From contig NZ_CP036274.1 in the NCBI RefSeq assembly GCF_007747655.1, forward strand, positions 2,976,001 through 3,040,000: DNA of 64,000 nt. Reading direction: 5' to 3'. This document shows, piece after piece, positions 18,811-26,984 of the stretch (the first letter of the stretch is position 1; every line of letters starts with the position of its first letter). The stretch comes from Anatilimnocola aggregata. Its GTDB lineage: Bacteria; Planctomycetota; Planctomycetia; Pirellulales; Pirellulaceae. The notes under the pieces are model-generated. The model saw only the letters and a program-made list of their open reading frames with translations. It was not told the origin of the DNA and did not search any database. The translations under genes were made by a program, and so were the position numbers.

Positions 18811-19728
18811 TTACTTCGTCGGAGTGTTGAAGCCTTGATTGATGAGCCACTCGGCACAGCGGTCGGGCCACTGATTCACCGGGTGCCCCGTTTGCCGCAT
18901 GCCGTAGCCATGTCCGCCGCTGGCATAGACATGCAACTCGGCGGGGATCTTGGCCTTCTTCAGTTCACTGAAGAGAAGGACGGAGTTAGCTACCGAAACG
19001 CCGTCGTCCTGCGCGTGAATGAGGAACATCGGCGGCGTGGTGCTGTCGACCTTCACGTGGTCTTGCAGTGTCCAGGGATTCTTCTTGTTCTCGAAGCCGC
19101 CAGCATAGATGAGGGCTGCGAAATCGGGGCGGCAACTTACTTCGTCAATTTTATCGACGGGTTGATACTGCCGCTGTTCGTGGAGGATGGCAGTCAGGCC
19201 GGCCGTTTCGCCCCCTGCAGAGAAACCGAGAATGCCGATTCGCTGCGGGTCGAGTTTCCAGTCCTTCGCTCGGCTGCGAACCAGGCTCACCCCCCGCTGA
19301 GCATCTTGCACCGCGGCTTCCCAGCGCTTGTCGGGGTTACGAGCGGGCACACGATACTTGAGCACGATGGCTGTCACGCCCCGCGCGGCGAAGTACTGGG
19401 CACACTCGGTTCCTTCGTGGTCGTAAGCCAGAATGCTATGCCCACCGCCCGGAGCGATGATGAGCGCACAACCGGTGCGGAGATTGGCCGGCGGCTCGAA
19501 GACGGTGATCTGCGGTGTGCTGACGTTCGCCAGCTTGATGATTTTGCGATCGCCGATCAACTTGTCGGTCGGCTTGTTCACGTCCTGTTCGGGAGGCAAC
19601 TCCCTCACTTCGCCGGGGGCTTTCGCCGGCCAAAGATCGATCGGCGTGGGATCTGCTGCGGTTGCCAATCGAATGAGGCAACCAGACACGAAGCAAGCGC
19701 AGGCGAGTGTGCGGAGAAACGATTTCAT
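18811..19728 (-). CDS. Secreted alpha/beta hydrolase (esterase/acetyl esterase-like)
   Basis: A 305-residue hydrolase with a signal peptide (about 1-25). It matches the BD-FAE/acetyl-xylan-esterase-like group of alpha/beta hydrolases: an oxyanion-loop motif IIAPGGGHS (about residue 90), the nucleophile elbow GFSAGGE, the acid in HAQDDGVS and the catalytic His in SGGHGYGM. Members deacetylate sugars or cleave small esters, and secreted planctomycete copies are common in polysaccharide use; the substrate is not shown. It is monocistronic. Its 5' end faces a divergent secreted-protein gene across about 180 bases. Confidence 0.85.
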   Translation of the reverse strand: MKSFLRTLACACFVSGCLIRLATAADPTPIDLWPAKAPGEVRELPPEQDVNKPTDKLIGDRKIIKLANVSTPQITVFEPPANLRTGCALIIAPGGGHSILAYDHEGTECAQYFAARGVTAIVLKYRVPARNPDKRWEAAVQDAQRGVSLVRSRAKDWKLDPQRIGILGFSAGGETAGLTAILHEQRQYQPVDKIDEVSCRPDFAALIYAGGFENKKNPWTLQDHVKVDSTTPPMFLIHAQDDGVSVANSVLLFSELKKAKIPAELHVYASGGHGYGMRQTGHPVNQWPDRCAEWLINQGFNTPTK

Positions 19729-19911
19729 GAGATCCTCGTTACAAGAGTAGGGCGGGCGTGTCGTTATTTCAGCAGAATTCAGAGCGCCGCGGAAGAGTCG
19801 CAGTTGGCGAATTGAGTTACATTGAACGAGAAGATATTACGTTAGAGAGCGTTCATTCAGTCGACAGCGAATGCAGTCATTTGAAACGGCGGCCAAGGGG
19901 AGGGCGGAAAA

Positions 19912-20700
19912 ATGTTGCGCTTGAATTTGTGGTTCGTGGCACTATGTGCACTGATGATCAGCGGCGGAATTGCGTCCGCTGCCGACCCGCTGGAGACGAC
20001 CGTGCAGGGTAAGTTGACTACGGGTGTTAACGCCATCGGTGCGGAAACGACCGGGACGACGATTGAGGGGAAGGGATTCACCTGGGAACTCGATTTCGGC
20101 AAGAACGATGCGTTAGCGAAAGCGGCCGAAAAGCTGAACGGCCAGCAGGTCGTCGTTTCCGGCAAGTTGAACAAAGTGCCCGGGGTCGAAATCAAGGAAC
20201 GGCTGATCTTCACGGTAAAGACGCTAAAAGCCGCGGCGACGAAAGTCGAACTGGAAGCTTACGGCATGAAGGGGGACACAAAGATTGAGTTCGCCAGCGA
20301 AGGGGAACGAACGATAGTCGATATTCACTGCGCCAGTGGTATCGACCGCTGCGGGCTGAAGCGAACCGGTGCCACGTGGCCGAAAGACGTCGTCGTGCGG
20401 CTGCACCTGAAGGGGCTCGAAATGTTTCTGGTCGCCGCCGACAAGAACACCATCGAATGTGCCGTGCCCAGCAGTGGAGCCCCGAATTCGACTTGCCAGC
20501 TGATGTCGGGCAAGCGAGTCGGCGAAATTACCGCGGCCAGTCCTTATTTCGCGCAAGTGCGACTAGTGGCCGCTGGTGACAAGAAACCCAAGATTCCGCT
20601 GGAAGGTGGTTACTTCGAAGTTCCGTTGCCCGCCCAACTGCTGGCCGACAACGCCAAGAACGAAATCATGCTGCAGTGGGTCGATTTCTATCGGCGGTAA
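19912..20700 (+). CDS. Secreted two-domain hypothetical protein
   Basis: A 262-residue protein with a signal peptide (about 1-24, ending IASAAD). The first domain (about 25-105) reads like a small beta-barrel/OB-type domain ([23 protein letters not shown] split over strands). The second (about 112-260) is a beta-sandwich-like domain in which strands such as [17 protein letters not shown] and [15 protein letters not shown] are visible. No catalytic motif was found. GGGAGGGCGG precedes the ATG. The function is unknown. Confidence 0.7.
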   Translation: MLRLNLWFVALCALMISGGIASAADPLETTVQGKLTTGVNAIGAETTGTTIEGKGFTWELDFGKNDALAKAAEKLNGQQVVVSGKLNKVPGVEIKERLIFTVKTLKAAATKVELEAYGMKGDTKIEFASEGERTIVDIHCASGIDRCGLKRTGATWPKDVVVRLHLKGLEMFLVAADKNTIECAVPSSGAPNSTCQLMSGKRVGEITAASPYFAQVRLVAAGDKKPKIPLEGGYFEVPLPAQLLADNAKNEIMLQWVDFYRR

Positions 20701-20747
20701 GCGGGCTGAAATCGCTGTGGTAATTAATGCTTGTTTTAGTGATTTTT

Positions 20748-20756
20748 TGCTATACT
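20748..20756 (+). promoter_or_regulatory. Possible extended -10 promoter of the DUF1559 gene
   Basis: TGC-TATACT forms an extended -10 element about 54 bases before the DUF1559 start. No good -35 lies at the usual distance; TTGTTT is only 14 bases upstream. Confidence 0.3.
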
Positions 20757-20809
20757 TGCTGCGTGCCACTTTTCAGACGGTTTTTGCGGCCTCTCTCCCA
20801 GGTTGTCTC

Positions 20810-21748
20810 ATGCGGACTCTGTTCTTTGCTGGTGGGCCACGACGCTTCAAAGCGGGTGGTTTCACGCTGGTGGAATTGCTGGTGGTGATTGCGATCATCG
20901 GCGTGCTTGTCGCCCTGTTGCTGCCGGCGGTTCAGGCGGCCCGCGAAGCATCGCGCCGAACGCAATGCGCAAATCACTTGAAGCAAATGGGGATCGCCAC
21001 GCACAACTTCCACGACACCTACCACTACTTGCCCGGCAGTCGGATTTGGGACCACTGGGCCACATGGGCCGTGCAGTTGATGCCGTTCATGGAACAGCAG
21101 TCGCTCTACGAAAAGTGGAACATTCAAGAGCAGTACTACAACCAACCGCAAGTGATCCGCGAGACGAACATCAAACTGCTCTTCTGCCCCACGCGAAGGC
21201 CACCGGGCAAGCCGAGTTCGTCGGGCGATAATCCGGATAACGGCATGCCAAATAGTACGCACAATCCAGGAGCCCTAAGCGACTACGCTGGCTGCTCGGG
21301 CGATTTCGGCTATTCGGGTTGGTTCGATGGGATCAACGCCAATGGAGCAATTTTTACGGGGGAAGTGTTGGAGCAATCGGGCACGACCATCAAACGCTGG
21401 AAGGGGCGAGTGAACTTCGCCAAGATCGAAGATGGTACGAGCCAGACATTCTTAATCGGCGAGAAGCACATTGTGCTAGGCAAGTTCACCATCGGTACAG
21501 GTGACGGCTCGATCTACAATGGCGATCACGAATGGGGCTTCGCCCGAGTCACTGGCCCGGGCTATCCGCTCGCGCCCAATCCGAAGTATACGACGAGCAG
21601 CAGTCTCATTTTCGGCAGCTACCATCCGGCCGGTTGCCAGTTCGTATTGGTCGATGGTTCCGTCCGCAACATCAAGCTCGAAACCAGTACAACCGTTCTC
21701 GGTCGCCTGGCTGTCCGCAATGATGGCGAAGTGATTCCCGATTTTTAG
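20810..21748 (+). CDS. DUF1559 domain protein with type IV pilin-like N-terminus
   Basis: A 312-residue member of the large planctomycete DUF1559 family. The prepilin-like motif [16 protein letters not shown] begins near residue 16, giving a cleavable leader and an N-methylated hydrophobic helix. The conserved [11 protein letters not shown] follows, and the C-terminal H-X9-DG signature appears as [15 protein letters not shown]. The family is thought to be exported by a type II secretion/pilus-like system and to assemble or decorate the surface. I chose the ATG at 20810 because the leader begins there. A small lipoprotein gene converges on it, the usual companion of DUF1559 genes. Confidence 0.93.
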   Translation: MRTLFFAGGPRRFKAGGFTLVELLVVIAIIGVLVALLLPAVQAAREASRRTQCANHLKQMGIATHNFHDTYHYLPGSRIWDHWATWAVQLMPFMEQQSLYEKWNIQEQYYNQPQVIRETNIKLLFCPTRRPPGKPSSSGDNPDNGMPNSTHNPGALSDYAGCSGDFGYSGWFDGINANGAIFTGEVLEQSGTTIKRWKGRVNFAKIEDGTSQTFLIGEKHIVLGKFTIGTGDGSIYNGDHEWGFARVTGPGYPLAPNPKYTTSSSLIFGSYHPAGCQFVLVDGSVRNIKLETSTTVLGRLAVRNDGEVIPDF

Positions 21749-21778
21749 TCGTCGATGTGGGTAAAACCTGCGACGATC

Positions 21779-22201
21779 TCAATAGCTGCCAGGCACTCGC
21801 GTTCCAACAGGAATGTCGTAGGTATTCTGATTGTTGGGCAGAACTTCAAAGCGTAGGCCAGAAGTTTTGTAGTCCATAAATTTGCGCTGAAGGGGTGAAG
21901 GTTTCGGCTCGCTATTCAAATTGCCTACCTCTGGCGACGGTGGCGCGAATACTACAACTTCATGCTCTCCGACCAACGCTTCCAGTTTAAACTTGCCATC
22001 GGGCCCAATTTCAGCGTGAGCGTTTACCTGCTTTGCGATATCGTCTGTGACGTTCCGAAATTCGATCGTGCCACCGGCCAAAGGGCTACCATCGGCGAAC
22101 TTCACCGAGCCTGTCACCGGAAAAACGGTCGGCTTGTTGTCGCAGCCCGCGAGTAAAACCAAGCCGGTAACAATTAGCGAGCGAAGAAATGGAGAGGTCA
22201 T
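21779..22201 (-). CDS. Small lipoprotein with carboxypeptidase-regulatory-like (prealbumin-type) domain
   Basis: A 140-residue lipoprotein: a signal peptide ending in the lipobox LLAGC (Cys near 19), then one beta-sandwich of the type found in carboxypeptidase regulatory/transthyretin-like proteins (VFPVTGSVKFADGSPLAGGTIEF, DGKFKLEALVGEHEVVVFAPP). Such lipoproteins are habitual neighbours of DUF1559 genes in planctomycetes. Here it converges on one with a 30-base gap. It probably faces the periplasm or the outer surface. Its molecular role is unknown. Confidence 0.8.
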   Translation of the reverse strand: MTSPFLRSLIVTGLVLLAGCDNKPTVFPVTGSVKFADGSPLAGGTIEFRNVTDDIAKQVNAHAEIGPDGKFKLEALVGEHEVVVFAPPSPEVGNLNSEPKPSPLQRKFMDYKTSGLRFEVLPNNQNTYDIPVGTRVPGSY

Positions 22202-22326
22202 AACACTTGCCGAAAAAAGGTTGCAAGAGAGTTCACTGGCCTGATTAAACTCGCCTGCCGCCGAGAAAGAAAGAGTCCGTCACCCGCGGCTGGCAAGGAC
22301 GGGGCTTTCGACTATCTTGCTGAGGA

Positions 22327-23766
22327 ATGAATGAGCCCCCATTGAAACCGCCCGAGGAACAGCTGCCGCGCGTGGTGATTGTCGGCGGCGGACTAGCAGG
22401 AATTGCGACCGCGGTGGCGCTGGCCGGCAAGGGACTGGAAGTTGAACTGCTGGAGGCGAAGCAGTCGCTGGGGGGGCGCGCCGGTTCGTATCGTGAGCGA
22501 GAGGAAGATGGGCTCGTCGATCATTGCCAGCATGTGGCTATGGGCTGCTGCACGAACTTTCTCGATCTCTGCCGGCAAACAGGCTGCGACGATCTCTTCA
22601 CGCGCGACCGCCGGCTGCATTTCTTTTCTGCAGAGGGAGTGCGCAGCGATTTTGAGCCAGCCAGTTGGCTCCCCGCGCCGTTGCATCTGCTGCCGGCCCT
22701 CTTGGAGCTGAAGTATCTTTCGTGGCGCGATAAGTGGAGCATCATGCGCGGCATGGTCGCGCTGATGCGAACGAAGCCTGAGACGGCGGCGTACGAGTCG
22801 ACGGTGGGCCAGTGGCTGCTGCAGACTCGGCAAACGCCGGCTGCCATTGAGCGATTCTGGAAGGTCGTGCTGGTGAGCGCACTGGGAGAGTCATTGGAGC
22901 GGGCTTCGCTCTCGGCGGCGAGGAAGGTGTTCGTCGATGGCTTCTTGGCCAATGGACGAGCGGCCGATGTACTGATTCCCCGCGTGTCGCTCGGTCAGTT
23001 GTACGACGAACGAGTTGCTCACTGGTTACGCGAGCGCGGCGTGAGGATTCGCTTAGGCACTCCGGTGAAGGGCCTGCGACTGACAGCCGAGAATAAGGTG
23101 CAAATCGACACTATGGCGGATACCAAAACTGCGGACGTGGTGATCGCGGCCGTTCCCTGGCGCCGCCTGCCGGAGTTGCTCGACGAGCGTTTGGCGGCAG
23201 CCATTCCGGGGCTCGCAGATTTCGCCAAGATTGAAAGTTCGCCGATTTCCAGCATTCACCTATGGACCGATCGGCGGCTGACCTCCCTGCCGCATGCCGT
23301 GCTCGTCGATCGTTTGAGCCAATGGGTCTTTGCCCGCGCGAAGCAGGGTCGGAACGAGCAGCGGCATTATTATCAGATTGTAATTAGTGCTGCGCGCCAA
23401 TTGGCCGGGCGCGAGCGACAGTCGATCATCGACGAAGCGTGGCAGGACCTGCAGGCGATCTTTCCGGCCGCTCGCGAAGCTAAGCTGCTAAGCGCTCAAC
23501 TCATCACGCAGCGCGAAGCGGTGTTTTCGGTGCAACCTGGTCTGAATGCGATTCGACCAGTTCAGCGAAGCAATTCTCCCGCCTTGGTACTCGCCGGCGA
23601 TTGGACTGCGACCGGTTGGCCGGCCACGATGGAGGGCGCGGTTCGCAGCGGCTATCTCGCCGCGGAAGCGGTTCTGCACCAGTTGCGAGTTAGAGGCTCC
23701 ATTGAACCGAAGTGTCTCGTGCCCGATCTTCCCCGCGGACTGCTCGCCAGACTGCTCATTCGCTGA
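22327..23766 (+). CDS. hpnE: Hydroxysqualene dehydroxylase (squalene-associated FAD-dependent desaturase)
   Basis: A 479-residue FAD-dependent amine-oxidase/desaturase family protein. The N-terminal dinucleotide-binding motif VVIVGGGLAGIATAVALAGKG is followed by an acidic strand end (LLEA) and LGGRAGS. The DHCQHVAMGCCTNFLDLCR segment and the C-terminal LVLAGDWTATGWPATMEGAV FAD motif match HpnE. In the HpnCDE route, HpnE reduces hydroxysqualene to squalene for hopanoids or sterols. hpnC and hpnD are not in this window. The start ATG follows a divergent lipoprotein gene by about 125 bases. Confidence 0.85.
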   Translation: MNEPPLKPPEEQLPRVVIVGGGLAGIATAVALAGKGLEVELLEAKQSLGGRAGSYREREEDGLVDHCQHVAMGCCTNFLDLCRQTGCDDLFTRDRRLHFFSAEGVRSDFEPASWLPAPLHLLPALLELKYLSWRDKWSIMRGMVALMRTKPETAAYESTVGQWLLQTRQTPAAIERFWKVVLVSALGESLERASLSAARKVFVDGFLANGRAADVLIPRVSLGQLYDERVAHWLRERGVRIRLGTPVKGLRLTAENKVQIDTMADTKTADVVIAAVPWRRLPELLDERLAAAIPGLADFAKIESSPISSIHLWTDRRLTSLPHAVLVDRLSQWVFARAKQGRNEQRHYYQIVISAARQLAGRERQSIIDEAWQDLQAIFPAAREAKLLSAQLITQREAVFSVQPGLNAIRPVQRSNSPALVLAGDWTATGWPATMEGAVRSGYLAAEAVLHQLRVRGSIEPKCLVPDLPRGLLARLLIR

Positions 23767-23865
23767 GCCGTTTTCCTGTTGATTGGTGGGTCGCTGCCCA
23801 CAGTCGCTTCGCGGCGCACTACAATGCCAAGGCGGTTTTTCGAGTGCAGCCACGAAGGATCAATT

Positions 23866-25074
23866 ATGCCGCTGGATGTCGTTGAGACGCTGGCCGACCT
23901 GGTGCGGATTCCGAGCGTGAATCCGATGGGACGGAACGTCACGGGTGAGATTTATTACGAACATCGCGTCACGGATTATCTCGAATCCCTGTTTCGCCAA
24001 TTGTCGTTGCCATTCGAGCGGCACGCGGTAGCCCCGCTTCGCGAGAATATCATCGTTCGCGTCGAAGGGAGCACTCCGCCCGAGAAAGGCGGCCCGGTGT
24101 TGATGTTCGAAGCCCATCAGGACACGGTTCCTGTCGATGGCATGGAGATCGATCCGTTTGCGGCTGACATCGAAGATGGCCGGCTGTTTGGTCGCGGGGC
24201 CTGCGACATCAAGGGTGGCATGGCAGCCATGCTGGCCGCGCTGGTGCGCGTGGCCGACGAACGCCCGGCGTCTCGACCGACGATCATTTTGGCCTGCACG
24301 GTGAACGAAGAGCATGGCTTCACCGGCGCGACCCATTGGGCCGATACTTACATGGGGCGCAAGGGTCTGAAGTCAAAACTGTTGGCGCGCTCGCCGGATG
24401 CTACTATCGTTGCGGAGCCTACCGAACTGAATGTTGTGGTCGCTCACAAGGGTGCCTGTCGCTGGCGATGTCACACGGGGGGCTTAGCAGCCCACAGTTC
24501 GCAGCCCGAGCGGGGCGATAATGCCTTCTATCACATGGCCCGTGTGCTGACGGTGCTCGAACAATATGCCCGCGATGTGGTGCCGCACTTGAAGCAGCAT
24601 CCGCTGGTTGGCCATCCAACCCTGAGCGTGGGGCTCATTAGCGGCGGCATCAGCGTGAATACGGTGCCCGATCGTTGCACGATCGAGATTGACCGCCGCG
24701 TGCTGCCCGGTGAAGACCCCGACGCTGCTTTCACCCACGCCGTGACGCATCTCAATTCCTTCGTGACGACGGGGACACCGATCATTCACGACAAGCCGTT
24801 CATGCTGACCAAGGGCTTGAACAACGATCACAATGTGCCGCTGGCCGAACGCTTGGGTCAGGCGATACAGCACCATGCGCCCAACGCGGGCGAGCAGATT
24901 GGCGTTCCCTTCGGCACCGATGCCCCGCACTATGCTGCCACTGGCAGCCCCACCGTCGTCTTCGGCCCGGGCAGCATTGCCCAGGCCCACACCAAGGACG
25001 AATGGATCGACCTCAACCAGCTGAAGACCGCCAGTGAGATCCTGTACGACCTTGTTCGGCACTGGGACGAGTGA
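23866..25074 (+). CDS. M20 family metallopeptidase (ArgE/DapE-like deacylase)
   Basis: A 402-residue, two-zinc M20 hydrolase. The metal ligands and catalytic residues are in place: H84 and D86 in EAHQDTVPVDG, D114 in GRGACDIKGGMAA, the Glu pair E148-E149 in VNEEHGF, and a late His in the C-terminal DAPHYAATGSPT/GSIAQAHTKDEWI region. Members cleave acyl-amino acids or succinyl-diaminopimelate, or act as carboxypeptidases; the substrate is not distinguishable here. It is cytosolic. I chose the ATG at 23866 because AAGGA lies 8 bases upstream and the frame upstream reads as non-coding. Confidence 0.9.
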   Translation: MPLDVVETLADLVRIPSVNPMGRNVTGEIYYEHRVTDYLESLFRQLSLPFERHAVAPLRENIIVRVEGSTPPEKGGPVLMFEAHQDTVPVDGMEIDPFAADIEDGRLFGRGACDIKGGMAAMLAALVRVADERPASRPTIILACTVNEEHGFTGATHWADTYMGRKGLKSKLLARSPDATIVAEPTELNVVVAHKGACRWRCHTGGLAAHSSQPERGDNAFYHMARVLTVLEQYARDVVPHLKQHPLVGHPTLSVGLISGGISVNTVPDRCTIEIDRRVLPGEDPDAAFTHAVTHLNSFVTTGTPIIHDKPFMLTKGLNNDHNVPLAERLGQAIQHHAPNAGEQIGVPFGTDAPHYAATGSPTVVFGPGSIAQAHTKDEWIDLNQLKTASEILYDLVRHWDE

Positions 25075-25086
25075 GAGGAAGGGGGA

Positions 25087-25508
25087 TAGGAACTTAGAGG
25101 TTAGGGGTGGCAAAAAAGTTAAATACAGTTCGAATTGGCCTAGGTAACTGGCTCCCGATTGGTGAGTTTCAGGGCAGCATTGAGGCCGCTCAGGATATCG
25201 ATGAGTGGGTTAAGCCCACGATGCCCTTTTGGCAACATTTGCAGTTGGAGTGCGAAATTGAATGCTGTGGAGTTGAAGCCCTTCGCTTTGACCCCAGCGA
25301 TCTTCTGCAAGCAAGAGCGAAATGCAACGATCCAGAATTAATGAACAGCCTGCGAAAGTTACGAAGGAACGTACAAGACAGTAGCGAGGTTATCTTTTTC
25401 AGCAGCCAACTTTGCCAGCACTTCCCGCGTCCATTTCTCGTTCAATTGCTGGACCACATCGTCTATTATTTGGATTCGCCTTCTAATACTTCCCAGCCTA
25501 GTTCCTAG
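25087..25508. repeat. Short inverted repeats flanking a small ORF (TAGGAACTTAG / CTAGTTCCTAG)
   Basis: TAGGAACTTAG (25087-25097) and CTAGTTCCTAG (25498-25508) are near-complementary and are embedded in purine-rich/pyrimidine-rich stretches that also resemble each other in inverted orientation. They bracket the 133-codon ORF, overlapping its end and lying 10 bases before its start. Confidence 0.4.
25107..25508 (+). CDS. Hypothetical protein, lower-GC, flanked by inverted repeats
   Basis: A 133-residue protein, probably cytosolic, with ECEIECCGVEALRFDP near residue 50 and a C-terminal helical half. The EC-CG pattern loosely recalls DUF6331-type proteins, but I am not sure of the family. The start is GTG with AGAGG upstream. 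The base composition is visibly more A+T-rich than its neighbours. The stop codon overlaps, on the opposite strand, the stop of the convergent gene (shared CTAG). Together with the flanking inverted repeats this suggests a recent insertion. It could also be an unremarkable accessory gene. Confidence 0.55.
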   Translation: MAKKLNTVRIGLGNWLPIGEFQGSIEAAQDIDEWVKPTMPFWQHLQLECEIECCGVEALRFDPSDLLQARAKCNDPELMNSLRKLRRNVQDSSEVIFFSSQLCQHFPRPFLVQLLDHIVYYLDSPSNTSQPSS

Positions 25509-26620
25509 CCTCTTCCCAGCGCAGCTGACAGGTGCTGCACGAACGCGAGGTTGTCAAGCTGCAGATACTGCATCTGCCCGCCCATGCGTGAGTAGCTTTT
25601 GCAGAAGCGAAGATAATAGGCAGGGTTCGATTTTGGTGGCTCGCCTTGGGTCCAGTCCCAGCCGCCACCATCTTGCAGATCGACAACGTAAATGCCCAGG
25701 TCGCGGAGCACGGGCTGGCCGGCTTGTAGCCGCAAGTTGTTCACGCAGCTGATGCTTTTCTCGAAGACCTGCGGGCCCATGATGGCCGAGCCCACGGAGA
25801 GCACAACTCCTCCTTCGAGTTCGGCACAGGAGCCGCCGAAGAGTTTAAAGTCGAGTTCTGCTCCGCGACCAATCACACTGCCGCTGAACATCGGATGGTT
25901 CGCGATGATGTCGTAGCCAATGCCAGGATGTACCGTCAACGGGACGCCATGCTTATATGCACTGCGGAGGATCGACGCTTCTTTCCAGCGATGCTGCACG
26001 TCGATGCGCCCGCGGGGAAGGTCGAACTTTCGCATCGCCTGCAGCAGATCTGCTCGCGCTGCGGTGAGTGGGTGTGTCGGCTCGCGCGAAATGGCATCAT
26101 CGAGTTCGTTGGGAGTTGGGATCGTGAGCCCATCTTCATGAATCAGCCGACCGAGCGAACGACCGTAGCCATCGCCCTGCAAGGCACCAACCATCAGCGC
26201 CACGTGAATATGCCAGGCTGTTTCATGCCAGGTGCCGAACTTTCCTTCGGCCACGTTCATCTCGACGCTTTCGGTCGAGGCACCGAACCAGGCGTATTCC
26301 CAGTCGTGAATCGTCCCCGCACCGTTGGTGGCCAGGTGAGTGAGAAAGCCGTCCCCCAGTAATTGATCCAGGATGAGGGCCGCGCCATTCCGGAGCAAGT
26401 GCGCGCCATAGATCAACATAACCGAGCGGTCGTTGTCTCGCGCCCGTTTGATCCGCTGTGCGCACTCGTCAATGATCGCTGCCTGACTCTCATCGCGCAG
26501 TGGTTTGGGCTGCGCCGTCGGTGAGACGAGAACTTCTTGCACGCGCGTTAAACTTTGCCGCTCCGCGAGCGGATAGACCTGCAGCTGGCTCAGATCGAGC
26601 GGTTGGATTTTGCGTTTCAT
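25505..26620 (-). CDS. Deoxyhypusine synthase-like family protein (bacterial, function unknown)
   Basis: A 371-residue protein resembling the bacterial group annotated as deoxyhypusine synthase-like. Visible segments are VMLIYGAHLLRNGAALIL, FLTHLATNGAGTIHDWE, KFGTWHETAWHIHVAL, a His in VPLTVHPGIGYDII and the final SNPAYYLRFCKSYSRMGG. The NGAG-HD-E block looks like a nucleotide- or ligand-binding site at the end of a Rossmann-like strand. True deoxyhypusine synthase modifies the eukaryotic/archaeal factor eIF5A, which bacteria lack, so the reaction here is unknown. It has no signal peptide. It is monocistronic and convergent with the small ORF. Confidence 0.55.
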   Translation of the reverse strand: MKRKIQPLDLSQLQVYPLAERQSLTRVQEVLVSPTAQPKPLRDESQAAIIDECAQRIKRARDNDRSVMLIYGAHLLRNGAALILDQLLGDGFLTHLATNGAGTIHDWEYAWFGASTESVEMNVAEGKFGTWHETAWHIHVALMVGALQGDGYGRSLGRLIHEDGLTIPTPNELDDAISREPTHPLTAARADLLQAMRKFDLPRGRIDVQHRWKEASILRSAYKHGVPLTVHPGIGYDIIANHPMFSGSVIGRGAELDFKLFGGSCAELEGGVVLSVGSAIMGPQVFEKSISCVNNLRLQAGQPVLRDLGIYVVDLQDGGGWDWTQGEPPKSNPAYYLRFCKSYSRMGGQMQYLQLDNLAFVQHLSAALGRG

Positions 26621-26862
26621 ATGGGGACCAGCGTAACGATTGGCGAGGTGCTTGTCTGTTGCCTTGCCAGGGTGCCTAGCCTGAGAAAAATGCCCGCCTT
26701 CTTGTTGAAAATCTTACCGCTGGCATCGAAAAGTGGCACTGTCGACGGGCCGGTCAAGGCGGTCAAACAGTGAGCAGTTGCCAATCCGTGGGTTCAGCCA
26801 ATAATTATTCGAAAGCGCTAAAATTGCCTAAGAAAGTGAGGTGTTTATGGCCATGGGCGAAT

Positions 26863-26878
26863 TGGCACAGCTGTTGCA
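26863..26878 (+). promoter_or_regulatory. Sigma-54 (RpoN) promoter of the KaiC-like/histidine kinase operon
   Basis: TGGCAC-AGCTG-TTGCA matches the RpoN -24/-12 consensus, with GG at 26864-26865 and GC at 26876-26877 exactly 12 bases apart. Transcription would start near 26889, about 95 bases before the ATG at 26985. An enhancer-binding activator would be needed. Confidence 0.65.
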
Positions 26879-26984
26879 ATACGGACCTGCCAACTTGGAG
26901 CAATGAAATCGATTCACGCTAAAGTCGTGACGATATTATCAATAGGTTATGTGTATGCTCGCTCGAGGAAGCGAGGTTGGGATA

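Noticed and set aside
18745-19815. 356-codon open frame on the plus strand
   Set aside because: It is antisense to the alpha/beta hydrolase gene, which has a signal peptide and an intact catalytic triad.
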